In this document: positions 8,267 through 18,108 of the stretch, piece by piece
How positions within the stretch are numbered: the first letter of the stretch is position 1
Layout of the letters: every line of letters starts with the position of its first letter
From: G965219965 sp965219965
GTDB lineage: Bacteria > Pseudomonadota > Alphaproteobacteria > RS24
DNA: 64,000 nt
Reading direction: 5' to 3'
NCBI GenBank assembly: GCA_965219965.1
Contig: OZ244796.1
Location: 186,001 to 250,000 of the forward strand
The notes under the pieces: generated by a model
The model's input: the letters and a program-made list of their open reading frames with translations, nothing else
Database searches by the model: none
What the model was told of the DNA's origin: nothing
Made by a program: the position numbers and the translations under genes

Positions 8267-8625
8267 GCAGATTTATCAATATCCTATTATGTATCATTAT
8301 GGCAGCTTTGCTGGCGGTTTTATATCATGTCCGCTATGCCGCCGATGCCCAAATTCGCGCCATACGCATATTGGAGCGCGAGCAAATGGGACAGTTGGAA
8401 CAGCGCAAAGTCATGCAGGCTGAATGGGTGAGTTTGAATGACCCCTTGCGGCTTGAAGGTTTATCCAATCGTCATTTGAAAATGCACCCGCCTTTAGCAG
8501 AACAAATGAGCAGGCAAATTGGCACAATGAATTATATTGCGGATTATATCACGCCGCTTAAAAAATCCATGCCCCAACAAGTCAAGCAAATAAAATTGGA
8601 GGGCAGCCATGTGGGAGAAGAATAA
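8263..8625 (+). CDS. ftsL: Cell division protein FtsL
   Basis: 120 aa bitopic membrane protein. A transmembrane helix covers about residues 5-22 (INILLCIIMAALLAVLYHV), followed by a heptad-like periplasmic coiled coil (residues 30-50) and the conserved segment AEWVSLNDPLRLEGLSNRHLKM, in which NDPLRLE is the usual alphaproteobacterial FtsL mark. It forms a complex with FtsB and FtsQ that activates FtsWI. It starts within the rsmH stop (ATGA) and overlaps ftsI by 17 bp. Confidence 0.85.
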   Translation: MSRFINILLCIIMAALLAVLYHVRYAADAQIRAIRILEREQMGQLEQRKVMQAEWVSLNDPLRLEGLSNRHLKMHPPLAEQMSRQIGTMNYIADYITPLKKSMPQQVKQIKLEGSHVGEE

Positions 8626-10381
8626 ATCTCGCAACGCATCTGGCCTGCCGCTTATCAGCGCGGGCGGGGATTTGGCACGGGCTTTACGCACCCGCCTAGA
8701 TGTGCATTTAGATGATTTAGAACGCCACGCCGCCACGCGCACACGCAAGCGTTTGCGCCATGCCAGTTTTATTTTTACCATTTTGTTTTTAGCACTCACC
8801 ATGCGCCTGTTCCAACTCACCACAGGTTCAGATGAGCAGGCCGTAGCGCGTGCCTTACACCCATCTGCGCCGACCAGCACGGCGCAACGGCCAGCTATTT
8901 ATGACCGCAATGGCACGGTGTTGGCCACCCATATCGCCACCCATACTTTAGGCGCTGACCCGCGTATGATTGCCGATGCCGAGCGAGCCACGCAGGCTTT
9001 GGTAGAAATTTTGCCCGCCTTAAATAAAACCCGCACCCGCCGTCTTTTGGCCACAAACCGCCATTATGTTGAACTTAAACGCGGGCTAACGCCACGCCAA
9101 TATAAGGCCGTGCTATCGCTGGGCAATCCAGCTTTGCTCATGCATCGCGATGAAAAGCGTGTTTATCCGCATGGCTCTTTAGTGGCGCATATTGTCGGCT
9201 ATGCCAGTTCCGATAATCGCGGGCTGGCTGGTTTGGAATTGGCCTATGACCATGATGCCTTGCCTGTGAATATGGGCGAGGTGGTGCGGACAACGATTGA
9301 TATTGGCGTGCAATATGCGGTGCGAAGTGAATTGCTTAAAGCCATGCACAAATATCGCGCTATTGGCGGGGCGGCGATTGTGATGGATGTGCATAATGGC
9401 GATATTCTGGCTATGGTTTCTCTGCCAGATTTTGACGCTAATCACCCCACAGCCACGCCAGAGCAAAATCGTTTTAATCGAGTTGTGCAGGGGACATATG
9501 AATTGGGTTCCATTTTCAAAATTTTCACCGCCGCCATGGTATTGCAAGCAGGCACAGTGACGACTGATCAGCTTTTCCAAACCACCACGCCTTTGCAATT
9601 TGGCAAATATTTTATCCGTGATATGCGCCCCAAGAAAAAGCCACTGACCGTGCATGAAATTATTGTCCATTCATCTAATGTCGGCGCAGGGCAGTTGGCT
9701 ATGTCGGTCGGGCCAGAAACGCATCGGCATTTTTGGACACAGCTAGGGCTTCTGGACGCGCCTTTATTTGAACTGCCCGAAACAGCCGCCCCGCAAAGGC
9801 CAGAACGTTGGGGCGATATTTACCGCGCCACCATGTCTTACGGCCATGGCATTTCTATCAGCCCCTTACAGGCGGTCGCCGCAGGGGCGACCATGGTTAA
9901 TGGCGGCATATATTACACACCGCGCCTAATGGAAGATGGCGCACCCGTCGGGACACGTGTGATAGACCAAACCATTTCGTACCAAGTCCAAGAAATGATG
10001 CGCGCAGTGGTGACGCAAGGCACAGCCCGCAAAGCCAATGCAAAAGGCTATGGGGTGATGGGCAAAACTGGCACGGCGGAAAAACAACATAATGGCGGCT
10101 ATGCAAAGAAAAACAAAAACATCACCAGCTTTCTCGGCGCCTTTCCGGCGCATGAGCCGCGCTTTGCTTTTCTTGTCACATTAGATGAGCCACAACCTTT
10201 GGCCAGTGATTACAACCATGCCGAAGCTGGATGGAATGCCGCGCCTGTAGGTGGAGAAATTGTCAAACGCATCGCACCATTGCTGGATATTTATCCGCAA
10301 TATGCATCGGTTGAAACAGATGCGGCAAATGACGCGCATGACACACAAGCGGCGGTTTATTATGAAGGGGAGGGTTTGTGA
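8609..10381 (+). CDS. ftsI: Septal peptidoglycan transpeptidase FtsI (PBP3)
   Basis: 590 aa class B penicillin-binding protein that cross-links septal peptidoglycan with FtsW. A cytoplasmic, Arg-rich N-terminus (to about residue 50) precedes one membrane helix (ASFIFTILFLALTMRLF). The dimerisation domain contains RPAIYDRNGTVLATH and HIVGYASSDNRGLAGLELAYD. Transpeptidase motifs are SIFK with the nucleophile Ser near residue 301 (context ELGSIFKIF, where PGSTFK is commoner), SSN near 355 (HSSNVGAG) and KTG near 485 (MGKTGTAEK). GTG/ATG codons of murE overlap its stop. Confidence 0.94.
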   Translation: MWEKNKSRNASGLPLISAGGDLARALRTRLDVHLDDLERHAATRTRKRLRHASFIFTILFLALTMRLFQLTTGSDEQAVARALHPSAPTSTAQRPAIYDRNGTVLATHIATHTLGADPRMIADAERATQALVEILPALNKTRTRRLLATNRHYVELKRGLTPRQYKAVLSLGNPALLMHRDEKRVYPHGSLVAHIVGYASSDNRGLAGLELAYDHDALPVNMGEVVRTTIDIGVQYAVRSELLKAMHKYRAIGGAAIVMDVHNGDILAMVSLPDFDANHPTATPEQNRFNRVVQGTYELGSIFKIFTAAMVLQAGTVTTDQLFQTTTPLQFGKYFIRDMRPKKKPLTVHEIIVHSSNVGAGQLAMSVGPETHRHFWTQLGLLDAPLFELPETAAPQRPERWGDIYRATMSYGHGISISPLQAVAAGATMVNGGIYYTPRLMEDGAPVGTRVIDQTISYQVQEMMRAVVTQGTARKANAKGYGVMGKTGTAEKQHNGGYAKKNKNITSFLGAFPAHEPRFAFLVTLDEPQPLASDYNHAEAGWNAAPVGGEIVKRIAPLLDIYPQYASVETDAANDAHDTQAAVYYEGEGL

Positions 10382-11844
10382 TGCGGCTCATTGACCTCAT
10401 GGATAAAAACGATATCCCCGCAAATATTGACGCCAATATGTCTATATTGGGTTTGTCATGCGATAGCCGCACGGTTTTTCCGGGCTATCTTTTCGCCGCT
10501 TTAGCAGGCGGTGAAGTAGATGGGGCAGATTATATTCCCCATGCGGTTGAACGCGGCGCACGGGCGGTGTTAACCCAGCGCGAAAAAGTTTCTGGCGCGG
10601 CATGTTTGCACAGCATCAATCCGCGCCGTAGTTTGGCATCTATCGCTGCACGGTTTTTTGAATTTATGCCCGATATGATTGTCGCCGTGACGGGGACAAA
10701 TGGAAAAACATCGGTCACAGAATTTTATCGCCAAATCATAAGCGGACTGGGCGGCCAATCAGCCAGTCTTGGCACGTTGGGCATTACAGCACAAGCAGGT
10801 GGCGCAGTGTTAGGCCACACCACGCCAGAGCCGATTGTGTTGCACGCGGCTTTGCGTGATTTATATTTTTCTGCCGTCACGCATTTGGCATTGGAAGCGT
10901 CTAGTCACGGGCTGGCGCAATATAGGCTGGACGGCGTGCCAATACAGGCGGCGGCATTTACCAATATGACACGCGACCATATGGATTATCACCGCAATGA
11001 GGCAGATTATTTTGCCGCCAAAAAACGTCTGTTCACTGAATTACTCAATGATGATGGCGCGGCGGTGATTAATTTGCGCGGCGCAGGTGGCGATAAAATG
11101 GCACAAGCCGCAAAAGAGGCGGGACGTGAAGTGCTGGGTCTTGGTGCGGAAGGGTCGGGCGCAGCACTTGAATTGGCGCATGTCACGCCCGCGCATAATG
11201 GGCTGAATTTTGACTTAACCTATCAGGGCGTGCAGAAAAATATCCATCTGCCCGTGGCGGGTGTGTTTCAGGCAGAAAACTTTGCTCTTGCCGTAGGTCT
11301 ATGTTTGGCCAGCGGCTTTGATTTCGCCGCCATTGCTGATATGGCCGCCAAGCTAGACGCGCCAAAAGGGCGAATGGAATGTGTCGGCCAAACAGCAGGC
11401 GGGGCAGGCATTTATGTAGATTACGCACACACGCCCGACGCGCTGGCCACAGCATTGGCCGCTTTGCGGGCGCATACAAGCGGGCGGTTAATTTGCGTTT
11501 TCGGCTGTGGCGGCGACCGCGATAAGGGCAAACGCCCGCAAATGGGACAAGCCGCCGCTAAGGGGGCGGATGTGGTGATTGTCACTGATGATAATCCGCG
11601 CCATGAAGATGCAGAAAAAATTCGCCGCGATATTTTGACCGCTTGTAAGGGTGCGATTGAAATAGACGACCGACACGCGGCCATTGCCCGTGCCATTGAA
11701 TTAGCTAGTGGCAAAGACGTGATTTTAATTGCGGGCAAGGGACATGAAACTGGACAAATTATTGGCGACAAGGTGCTGGCCTTTAGCGACCATGATGCTG
11801 TGCGAAGCTTGTTGTCTTCTGCAAATGGGGAGGGTGCGGTATGA
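10381..11844 (+). CDS. murE: UDP-MurNAc-tripeptide synthetase (meso-DAP-adding)
   Basis: 487 aa cytoplasmic Mur ligase adding the third amino acid to UDP-MurNAc-L-Ala-D-Glu. ATP-binding loop: AVTGTNGKTSVTEF (about residues 101-114); central ligase motifs HTTPEP, ALEASSHGLAQYRL, FTNMTRDHMDYH; C-terminal DYAHTPDAL and FGCGGDRDKGKRP. The motif DNPRHED carries the DNPR signature associated with meso-diaminopimelate rather than lysine. The ATG at 10381 overlaps the last base of ftsI (TGATG); GTG at 10378 would add one residue. ATGA overlap with murF. Confidence 0.95.
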   Translation: MRLIDLMDKNDIPANIDANMSILGLSCDSRTVFPGYLFAALAGGEVDGADYIPHAVERGARAVLTQREKVSGAACLHSINPRRSLASIAARFFEFMPDMIVAVTGTNGKTSVTEFYRQIISGLGGQSASLGTLGITAQAGGAVLGHTTPEPIVLHAALRDLYFSAVTHLALEASSHGLAQYRLDGVPIQAAAFTNMTRDHMDYHRNEADYFAAKKRLFTELLNDDGAAVINLRGAGGDKMAQAAKEAGREVLGLGAEGSGAALELAHVTPAHNGLNFDLTYQGVQKNIHLPVAGVFQAENFALAVGLCLASGFDFAAIADMAAKLDAPKGRMECVGQTAGGAGIYVDYAHTPDALATALAALRAHTSGRLICVFGCGGDRDKGKRPQMGQAAAKGADVVIVTDDNPRHEDAEKIRRDILTACKGAIEIDDRHAAIARAIELASGKDVILIAGKGHETGQIIGDKVLAFSDHDAVRSLLSSANGEGAV

Positions 11845-13286
11845 CCAATATGACAAAACCGCTTTGGACAGTGCAGGAAATTTCCGCCGCTATTGGTGCA
11901 GGCGCAGGCGTGGGCGACCAAACGCCTGTATCGGGCATTTCCATTGACAGCCGCACATTGGAAGCTGGTGATGTGTTTGTCGCTATTCTCGGTCCGCATT
12001 TTGATGGGCATGATTATGTAGCGGATGCTTTTGCCGCTGGTGCTGTGGCGGCGATTATTTCGCATGCGGTGGATGCACCACAAGGGCGTTTATTGCGCGT
12101 AAGCGATACATTGGCTGCGCTGGAAGCTCTTGGCCAAGCGGCACGGCGTCGGGTACAGGGCAAAATTGTGGCAGTGACGGGCAGTGTGGGCAAAACCAGC
12201 GTGAAGGAAGGCTTGCGAGAGGCTTTATCGCCTTCGGGCAAAACGCATGTGTCGGCTGCCTCGCATAATAATTTATGGGGCGTGCCTTTATCGTTGGCAC
12301 GTATGCCTGCTGATACAGATTATGGCGTTTTTGAAATTGGCATGAACCATGCGGGCGAAATAACGCCATTAGTCGCGCAAGTTAAACCTGATATTGCCGT
12401 GATAACAAAAATCGCGCCCGCCCATATAGAGCATTTTGATTCCGAAGCCGATATTGCCCGCGCTAAGGCAGAAATTTTTTCTGGCCTTGATGGTATGAAG
12501 CTGGCTTTACTGCCCGCCGACTCCCCGCATTTGGATTTGCTACGTGCGGCGGCACGCAAAGCAGGGGTAGCGAATATATTCACCTTTGGTGAATCCGCCA
12601 AAGCCGATACGCGCTCTATATCGGTGAAAATTCACGCCCATTGTAGCTGTCTTAGCGGCAATATTATGGGCCAAGATGTAACGCTACGCATTGGTCTGCC
12701 TGGCCATCACATGGTGCTTAACGCATTAGCCATATTAAGCGTGGTGCAATTATTGGGCGCAGATTTAGCTTTCGCCGCTTTGGCTTTGGGCGAAATGGAA
12801 GGTCTGGCCGGACGCGGGCGGCGGCATGAAATCAATTTGGCTGACGGCGTTTTGACCATTATTGACGAAAGCTATAATGCCAATCCAGAATCCATGCGGG
12901 CGGGGTTGACGCTTTTAGGTCAAATTCCACGGCTGGGTAAAGGGCGGCGCATTGCCGTGCTGGGCGATATGAAAGAGCTGGGCGACAATAGCAAAGCCCG
13001 CCATGCCGCGCTGGCGCAACATGTTGCCACGGCGGATATAGATGTCGTCTTTACGCTTGGCACAGATATGGTGGCTTTATATGAAAATCTGCCGCCCGGG
13101 CGCATTGGCGCACATACGAATAATCTTGAACAATTAAAAAATACATTGCTACGCGATTTGCACGGCGAAGATGTGGTGATGCTGAAAGGCTCAAACGCCA
13201 TGGGGCTAGCAAAAATTATTGATGCTCTGCTCGCTATGGAGCAGGTGCCAGAAAGTCAACTCAAAAGCGATGGGAGGCATGGCTGA
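11841..13286 (+). CDS. murF: UDP-MurNAc-pentapeptide synthetase (D-Ala-D-Ala-adding)
   Basis: 481 aa Mur ligase adding D-Ala-D-Ala to UDP-MurNAc-tripeptide. Evidence: ISIDSRTLEAGDVFVAI near residue 33 (UDP-binding domain), ATP loop AVTGSVGKTSVKEGL, SHNNLWGVPLSLARMP, FEIGMNHAGEI, ITKIAPAHIEHF, and C-terminal DESYNANPESMRAGL and AVLGDMKELGD, all specific to MurF. Starts by ATGA overlap with murE; its TGA shares one base with the mraY ATG. Product goes straight to MraY. Confidence 0.95.
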   Translation: MTNMTKPLWTVQEISAAIGAGAGVGDQTPVSGISIDSRTLEAGDVFVAILGPHFDGHDYVADAFAAGAVAAIISHAVDAPQGRLLRVSDTLAALEALGQAARRRVQGKIVAVTGSVGKTSVKEGLREALSPSGKTHVSAASHNNLWGVPLSLARMPADTDYGVFEIGMNHAGEITPLVAQVKPDIAVITKIAPAHIEHFDSEADIARAKAEIFSGLDGMKLALLPADSPHLDLLRAAARKAGVANIFTFGESAKADTRSISVKIHAHCSCLSGNIMGQDVTLRIGLPGHHMVLNALAILSVVQLLGADLAFAALALGEMEGLAGRGRRHEINLADGVLTIIDESYNANPESMRAGLTLLGQIPRLGKGRRIAVLGDMKELGDNSKARHAALAQHVATADIDVVFTLGTDMVALYENLPPGRIGAHTNNLEQLKNTLLRDLHGEDVVMLKGSNAMGLAKIIDALLAMEQVPESQLKSDGRHG

Positions 13287-14377
13287 TGTTTTATGAACTC
13301 GCACAAATTTTCGGAGACAGCTTGCCGGGCGTAAGCGTGCTGAATTATATCACCTTCCGCGCAGGCGGGGCGGTAGTCACGGCACTGCTTATTAGCTTTT
13401 TAATTGGCCCGCATATTATTGGCCGATTGAGAATCCGCCAAGGCAATGGTCAACCCATTCGTAAAGATGGCCCGCCTTCGCATTTAATGACCAAAACTGG
13501 CACGCCAACTATGGGTGGCTTGCTGATTTTGATAAGCATTGGGGTGGCGACATTGCTCTGGGCAGATTTAAGCAATGCTTTTGTCCGCATTGTGTTGCTA
13601 TCTACGCTTGCTTTTGGCGCGATTGGCTTTGGCGATGATTATTTGAAAGTCAAACATGGTAGCAGTGATGGTATTCCCGCATGGGTAAAGCTGGTTTTAG
13701 AAACGCTCATCGCATTGGCAGTTATTTTTTCTGTATCGGCCAATATGCCCGCACCCTTAGCGGCCAGTTTTGCTCTGCCTTTTTTCAAAGATGTATTGCT
13801 GGAATTCGGCTTGGTTTTATTTGTGCTATTTAGCCTATGCGTGATTGTCGGGGCGGCCAATGCGGTGAATTTAACCGATGGGTTAGACGGGCTGGCCATT
13901 GTACCAAGCATGGTGGCGGTGGCTAGTTTTGGGCTGATTGCCTATTTGGTTGGCCATACGGTTTTTTCATCTTATTTGCAAATTCATTATGTCCCTGGCA
14001 CGGGGGAGCTGGCCGTTTTCTGCGCCGCCTTTATGGGCGCAGGGCTGGGCTTTCTCTGGTATAACGCTCCGCCTGCCATGGTGTTTATGGGCGATACGGG
14101 TTCACTGGCCATTGGCGGTGCGCTGGGTTCTATCGCCGTGGCAACCAAGCATGAAATTGTGCTGGCCATTATTGGCGGACTGTTTGTGCTGGAAGCTGTT
14201 TCGGTAATTGTGCAAGTGACATCTTTCAAACTCACTGGCAAGCGGGTTTTTGCTATGGCACCGCTTCACCATCATTTTGAACAACGCGGCTGGGCTGAGT
14301 CCACCATTGTTATCCGCTTTTGGATTATCGCGGTCATTCTCGCCCTTATCGGCCTGTCAACATTGAAACTGAGGTAA
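13286..14377 (+). CDS. mraY: Phospho-MurNAc-pentapeptide transferase
   Basis: 363 aa inner-membrane enzyme forming lipid I from UDP-MurNAc-pentapeptide and undecaprenyl phosphate. About ten hydrophobic segments. Conserved loops: RQGNGQPIRKDGPPSHLMTKTGTPTMGG (positions about 52-79), FGDDYLKVKHGSSDG (the DDY aspartates), NAVNLTDGLDGLAI, FLWYNAPPAMVFMGDTGSL, and MAPLHHHFEQRGW near the C-terminus. Length is as in E. coli. One nucleotide separates its stop from murD. Confidence 0.96.
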   Translation: MFYELAQIFGDSLPGVSVLNYITFRAGGAVVTALLISFLIGPHIIGRLRIRQGNGQPIRKDGPPSHLMTKTGTPTMGGLLILISIGVATLLWADLSNAFVRIVLLSTLAFGAIGFGDDYLKVKHGSSDGIPAWVKLVLETLIALAVIFSVSANMPAPLAASFALPFFKDVLLEFGLVLFVLFSLCVIVGAANAVNLTDGLDGLAIVPSMVAVASFGLIAYLVGHTVFSSYLQIHYVPGTGELAVFCAAFMGAGLGFLWYNAPPAMVFMGDTGSLAIGGALGSIAVATKHEIVLAIIGGLFVLEAVSVIVQVTSFKLTGKRVFAMAPLHHHFEQRGWAESTIVIRFWIIAVILALIGLSTLKLR

Positions 14378-14378
14378 G

Positions 14379-15776
14379 ATGATAAAACTACCAGCATATA
14401 AGGGCAGTATCGCCATTTACGGTTTGGGCGTTTCCGGGCTGGCCGCTATGCGTGCCTTGCTGGCCAGCGGCACAAAAGTGCTGGCATGGGATGATGATGC
14501 TGACCGCCGTGCAGAAGCAGAAAAATGTGGTGGGGAAATTTGTGATTTATCAACCCTGCCCGATAATCTGCCCGATGATGTAGAAGCCTTGCTTTTATCG
14601 CCGGGGATTGCGCTGACGCATTCTATTCCCATGCGGGCGCGGGAAGCGGGTGTCCCCATTATTGGCGATATGACGCTTTTTGCCCGTGCCTTAGCAGCCA
14701 GCACGCAGGCGCACTCTGCGCCCGTGATTTGCGTTACAGGCACGAATGGGAAATCCACCACCACGGCATTAACGGCGCATTTGCTCAAAGCGTGCGGCTT
14801 TCATGTGCAAATGGGCGGCAATATTGGTCATCCCGTAATGGCACTGGATATGCCAGATGAAAAAACAATTTATGTGATTGAGCTTTCCTCTTACCAAATG
14901 GATTTGTCACCAGATTTTTCCGCCGATATTGCCGTGCTGTTAAACATTACGCCCGACCATATTGACCGCCATGGCAGTTTTGAAAATTACGCACAAGCCA
15001 AATATCGGCTGATAGAAAACCTAACCGCTAAAGGCGCGGCCATTATCGGCATAGATTGTGACACGGCACGGCAGGCAATGAGTAAATCTAGCGCGAAAGT
15101 TCATACCATATCAGGCCATGACGCGCAGGCAGATTGTTTTGTTAAGCAAGGTGTTTTGCATGATGAACAAGGCGCGGTGGTGGATTTATCAGCCATTCGC
15201 ACTTTGCAGGGGCAGCATAATGGGCAAAATGCTGCCGCCGCCTATATGGCCGCCCGCCTTGTCGGGGCCGAGCGTGATGCGCTGGCGGGGCAATTTGAAA
15301 CATTTTCTGGATTGACGCATCGTATGCAGGCAGTGGCGGAATATCGCAATGTGCTTTTTGTTAATGACAGCAAGGCCACTAATGCTGAGGCCACGGCGCA
15401 GGCTTTAACGTCGTTCAAAAATATTTATTGGATTGCTGGTGGCGTGCCTAAGGAAGAGGGGGTGAAACCTTTACTGCCTTTCCTTTCAGATATACGCAAA
15501 GCCTATTTAATTGGCGAGGCAGCTGAAGGCTTTGCCGCCGTGCTGGCGGGGCATATTCCTGTTGACCAACATGAAACACTACAAGCGGCCACCCATGCGG
15601 CGGCGCAAGAGGCGGTGGATACGGCAGATGCCGAAACCGAAACGGGCGGGGTGGTGCTTTTCTCTCCAGCTTGTGCGTCTTTTGATTTGTTTAAAGATTT
15701 TGAACAGCGCGGCGATGCATTTTGTGCCGCCGTAGCTGATTTTACCAGCACGCATCAAATAGGAGGGGCGGCATGA
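14379..15776 (+). CDS. murD: UDP-MurNAc-L-Ala:D-Glu ligase
   Basis: 465 aa cytoplasmic Mur ligase adding D-glutamate to UDP-MurNAc-L-Ala. N-terminal Rossmann-like YGLGVSGLAAMRAL, then LLLSPGI, ATP loop CVTGTNGKSTTTALTAH (about 122-138), GGNIGHPV, ELSSYQMDL, LNITPDHIDRHGSFENY, and C-terminal FVNDSKATNAEATAQAL, WIAGGVPKEEG and LFSPACASFDLFKDFEQRGDAF. ATGA overlap with ftsW. Confidence 0.95.
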   Translation: MIKLPAYKGSIAIYGLGVSGLAAMRALLASGTKVLAWDDDADRRAEAEKCGGEICDLSTLPDNLPDDVEALLLSPGIALTHSIPMRAREAGVPIIGDMTLFARALAASTQAHSAPVICVTGTNGKSTTTALTAHLLKACGFHVQMGGNIGHPVMALDMPDEKTIYVIELSSYQMDLSPDFSADIAVLLNITPDHIDRHGSFENYAQAKYRLIENLTAKGAAIIGIDCDTARQAMSKSSAKVHTISGHDAQADCFVKQGVLHDEQGAVVDLSAIRTLQGQHNGQNAAAAYMAARLVGAERDALAGQFETFSGLTHRMQAVAEYRNVLFVNDSKATNAEATAQALTSFKNIYWIAGGVPKEEGVKPLLPFLSDIRKAYLIGEAAEGFAAVLAGHIPVDQHETLQAATHAAAQEAVDTADAETETGGVVLFSPACASFDLFKDFEQRGDAFCAAVADFTSTHQIGGAA

Positions 15777-16954
15777 TTGGCATTGGACGCACCGATACAG
15801 GCTTGTTGGCAAATTGGTGGTGGACCATTGACCGTCTGCTGTTGACCTGTTTGGCTTTAATGATTGTGTTTGGCTATATTATGAGCTTTGCCGCTGGTCC
15901 TGCCGTGGCACAGCGTCTTGAAATCGCGCCATTTCATTTTGTTTATCGCCAGCTGATTTTCCTTAGCCTGTCATTTATTGCCGCTATAGGGCTGTCTATG
16001 TTGTCGCCCGAACAATTGCGGCGGCTTGCTTTTCTCGGTGGACTCATGGCTGTGGTCGGCATTGCTATGACGCTATTTGATGGCGATGTGATTAAAGGCG
16101 CAAAAAGGTGGATAAGATTATTTGGTTTTTCTGTTCAACCATCTGAATTTCTCAAACCCTGTTTTGTTGTGGCCATTGCATGGTGTTTTACTTTGCAAAA
16201 TATCCGTTTCAATATACCGGGCACATTTCTTGCTTTGCTGATTTACGCTATATGCGGCGGGCTGTTATTGCTACAACCCGATATTGGCCAAACGGTTTTG
16301 CTGGGACTGGTCTGGGGCGGGCTGTTTTATCTGTCGGGTGGTTCCTTCGCGGCCATTTCCACCTTCTCGCTTGTCGGGCTGGTAGCGGCTTTGGGTGTTT
16401 ATTATAATTTCCCCCATGTTCAAAGCCGCGTGGCGCGTTTCCTTGACCCTTCATCGGGCGACACATATCAAACCGACCGCGCCATGGAAGCTATTCAAAA
16501 TGGCGGCTTGCTCGGCACGGGGCTGGGCGATGGGCGGGTGAAATTTATCCTGCCCGACGCGCATACTGATTATGTTTTTGCCGTGGCGGCTGAAGAGGGT
16601 GGCATGCTGGTCGGGCTGATGATTATCGGCATTTTCGCCGTTTTTGTTTTACGCGCCTTATGGTGCTTGTCCAAAGAAAAGCGGCATTGGATTCAACTGG
16701 CTGGCACGGGGCTGGTTGCGCTGATAGGTTTGCAAGCTTTCATCAATCTCGGCGTGAATATGAATCTTATGCCATCTAAAGGCATGACTTTGCCCTTTAT
16801 TTCTTATGGCGGCTCATCACTCTTGGCTTTGTCTTTAACGATGGGCATGATTTTGTCTCTCACGCGCAAGCGGTTTAGCGAAAGGTTGGCCTGTATTCGT
16901 AAAGTGCAAAATATAGATTTCTCACGGCAATTAGAGCAGGAAGGGCGAGCATGA
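15773..16954 (+). CDS. ftsW: Septal peptidoglycan glycosyltransferase FtsW
   Basis: 393 aa SEDS-family polytopic membrane protein, the septal glycan polymerase partner of FtsI. SEDS marks: GAKRWIRLFGFSVQPSEFLK, LLQPDIGQTVLLGLVW, the large periplasmic loop with DTYQTDRAMEAIQNGGLLG, LPDAHTDYVFAVAAEEGG (loop Asp and the EEGG motif), and NLGVNMNLMPSKGMTLPFISYGGSSL near the C-terminus. About ten membrane helices. It overlaps murD and murG by ATGA. The sister SEDS gene rodA is at 60242. Confidence 0.95.
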   Translation: MIGIGRTDTGLLANWWWTIDRLLLTCLALMIVFGYIMSFAAGPAVAQRLEIAPFHFVYRQLIFLSLSFIAAIGLSMLSPEQLRRLAFLGGLMAVVGIAMTLFDGDVIKGAKRWIRLFGFSVQPSEFLKPCFVVAIAWCFTLQNIRFNIPGTFLALLIYAICGGLLLLQPDIGQTVLLGLVWGGLFYLSGGSFAAISTFSLVGLVAALGVYYNFPHVQSRVARFLDPSSGDTYQTDRAMEAIQNGGLLGTGLGDGRVKFILPDAHTDYVFAVAAEEGGMLVGLMIIGIFAVFVLRALWCLSKEKRHWIQLAGTGLVALIGLQAFINLGVNMNLMPSKGMTLPFISYGGSSLLALSLTMGMILSLTRKRFSERLACIRKVQNIDFSRQLEQEGRA

Positions 16955-18108
16955 TTTTTGCGGCTAAAAAAACGGGCGATAAATTGTTTATCCTCGCCGC
17001 AGGCGGCACGGGCGGGCATTTCTTCCCTGCCTTAGCATTAGCGCGTGAATTGCAAGGGCGCGGGCGCAAAATCTGCGTGATGACCGATGCACGTGCTAGA
17101 AAATATGGTGAACAGCTTGACGGGCTGGCCGTGAAGCAAACCCATGCCGCAACTATTTTCGCTGGTGGGGTAATCGCACGGCTAATCGCGCCGATAAAAA
17201 TTATTTTCGGTATTTTGCAATCTGGTTTTTCTTATATTATGGAACGCCCCGATATGGTTATTGGCTTTGGCGGTTATCCAGCTTTTGCCCCGCTTGTGGC
17301 GGCGCGTTTGCTGGGAATTCCCATTGCCATTCACGAGCAAAATGCCATTTTAGGCCGCGCTAATCGCGCCCTTGTTCGGCTGGGGGCGCGTATTGCTATT
17401 TCTTATCCAGGAACGAAATTTATCCCCGCCCATAAGCGCGGCTATGCTGTGGTGACGGGCAATCCCTTGCGTGAAAAAGTCCTAGAGGCAGCACAAATTG
17501 CTTATGATCCGCCTATTGCGCACGAGAAATTTAACTTGCTGGTCTTTGGTGGCAGTCAAGGTGCGCGGGTGTTTTCTGAGGTTCTGCCCAAAGCCATTGC
17601 TGCTTTGCCAGAAGATAAACGCAAATCTTTGCGCCTTGTTCAACAATGCCGCAAAAGCGAGCTGAAAGAATGCCTGAATACTTACAGCCAAATGGGCGTT
17701 GATACTGAACTGCGCGACTTTTTTGATGATATGCCGCAACGCATTGCCCAAAGCCATTTAATTATTGCCCGTTCGGGCGCGTCAACCATTTGCGAATTGG
17801 CCGCCATTGGTCGTCCATCTATTCTCGTGCCACTGCCTGCCGCACTGGATAATGACCAGATGATGAATGCGGTGCATTTGAGCAATTATCGCGCTGCCTT
17901 TTTGGTGGCTCAACGTTTGTTCACGCCAACCAAGTTGAGTGAATTGCTCGGCGAGCTAATGGATAATCCCGCCCGGCTGACCAATATGGCCGCCGTTGCC
18001 CGTGGGCGTGGGGTGCTTAATGCCACGGCTAAGTTGGCTGATTTTTGTGAATTGCAAGCTGGTGTCATGCCGCCCACCACCACCCAAAAAGAGGAGCTGG
18101 CCATATGA
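16951..18108 (+). CDS. murG: UDP-GlcNAc:lipid I GlcNAc transferase
   Basis: 385 aa peripheral membrane GT-B glycosyltransferase making lipid II. N-terminal glycine loop LAAGGTGGHFFPALALAREL; GFGGYPAFAPLVAARLL; HEQNAILGRANR; VTGNPLREKVLE; second domain VFGGSQGARVFSEVLPKAI, and the donor-binding RSGASTICELAAIGRPSILVPLP followed by DNDQMMNA. A short Lys-rich N-terminus of about 10 residues precedes the first strand. ATGA overlaps on both sides. Confidence 0.95.
   Translation: MIFAAKKTGDKLFILAAGGTGGHFFPALALARELQGRGRKICVMTDARARKYGEQLDGLAVKQTHAATIFAGGVIARLIAPIKIIFGILQSGFSYIMERPDMVIGFGGYPAFAPLVAARLLGIPIAIHEQNAILGRANRALVRLGARIAISYPGTKFIPAHKRGYAVVTGNPLREKVLEAAQIAYDPPIAHEKFNLLVFGGSQGARVFSEVLPKAIAALPEDKRKSLRLVQQCRKSELKECLNTYSQMGVDTELRDFFDDMPQRIAQSHLIIARSGASTICELAAIGRPSILVPLPAALDNDQMMNAVHLSNYRAAFLVAQRLFTPTKLSELLGELMDNPARLTNMAAVARGRGVLNATAKLADFCELQAGVMPPTTTQKEELAI

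Noticed and set aside
9500..9520. Inactive FtsI because of ELGSIFK instead of PGSTFK
   Set aside because: The catalytic Ser and Lys are in place with SSN and KTG motifs intact, so the enzyme should be active.
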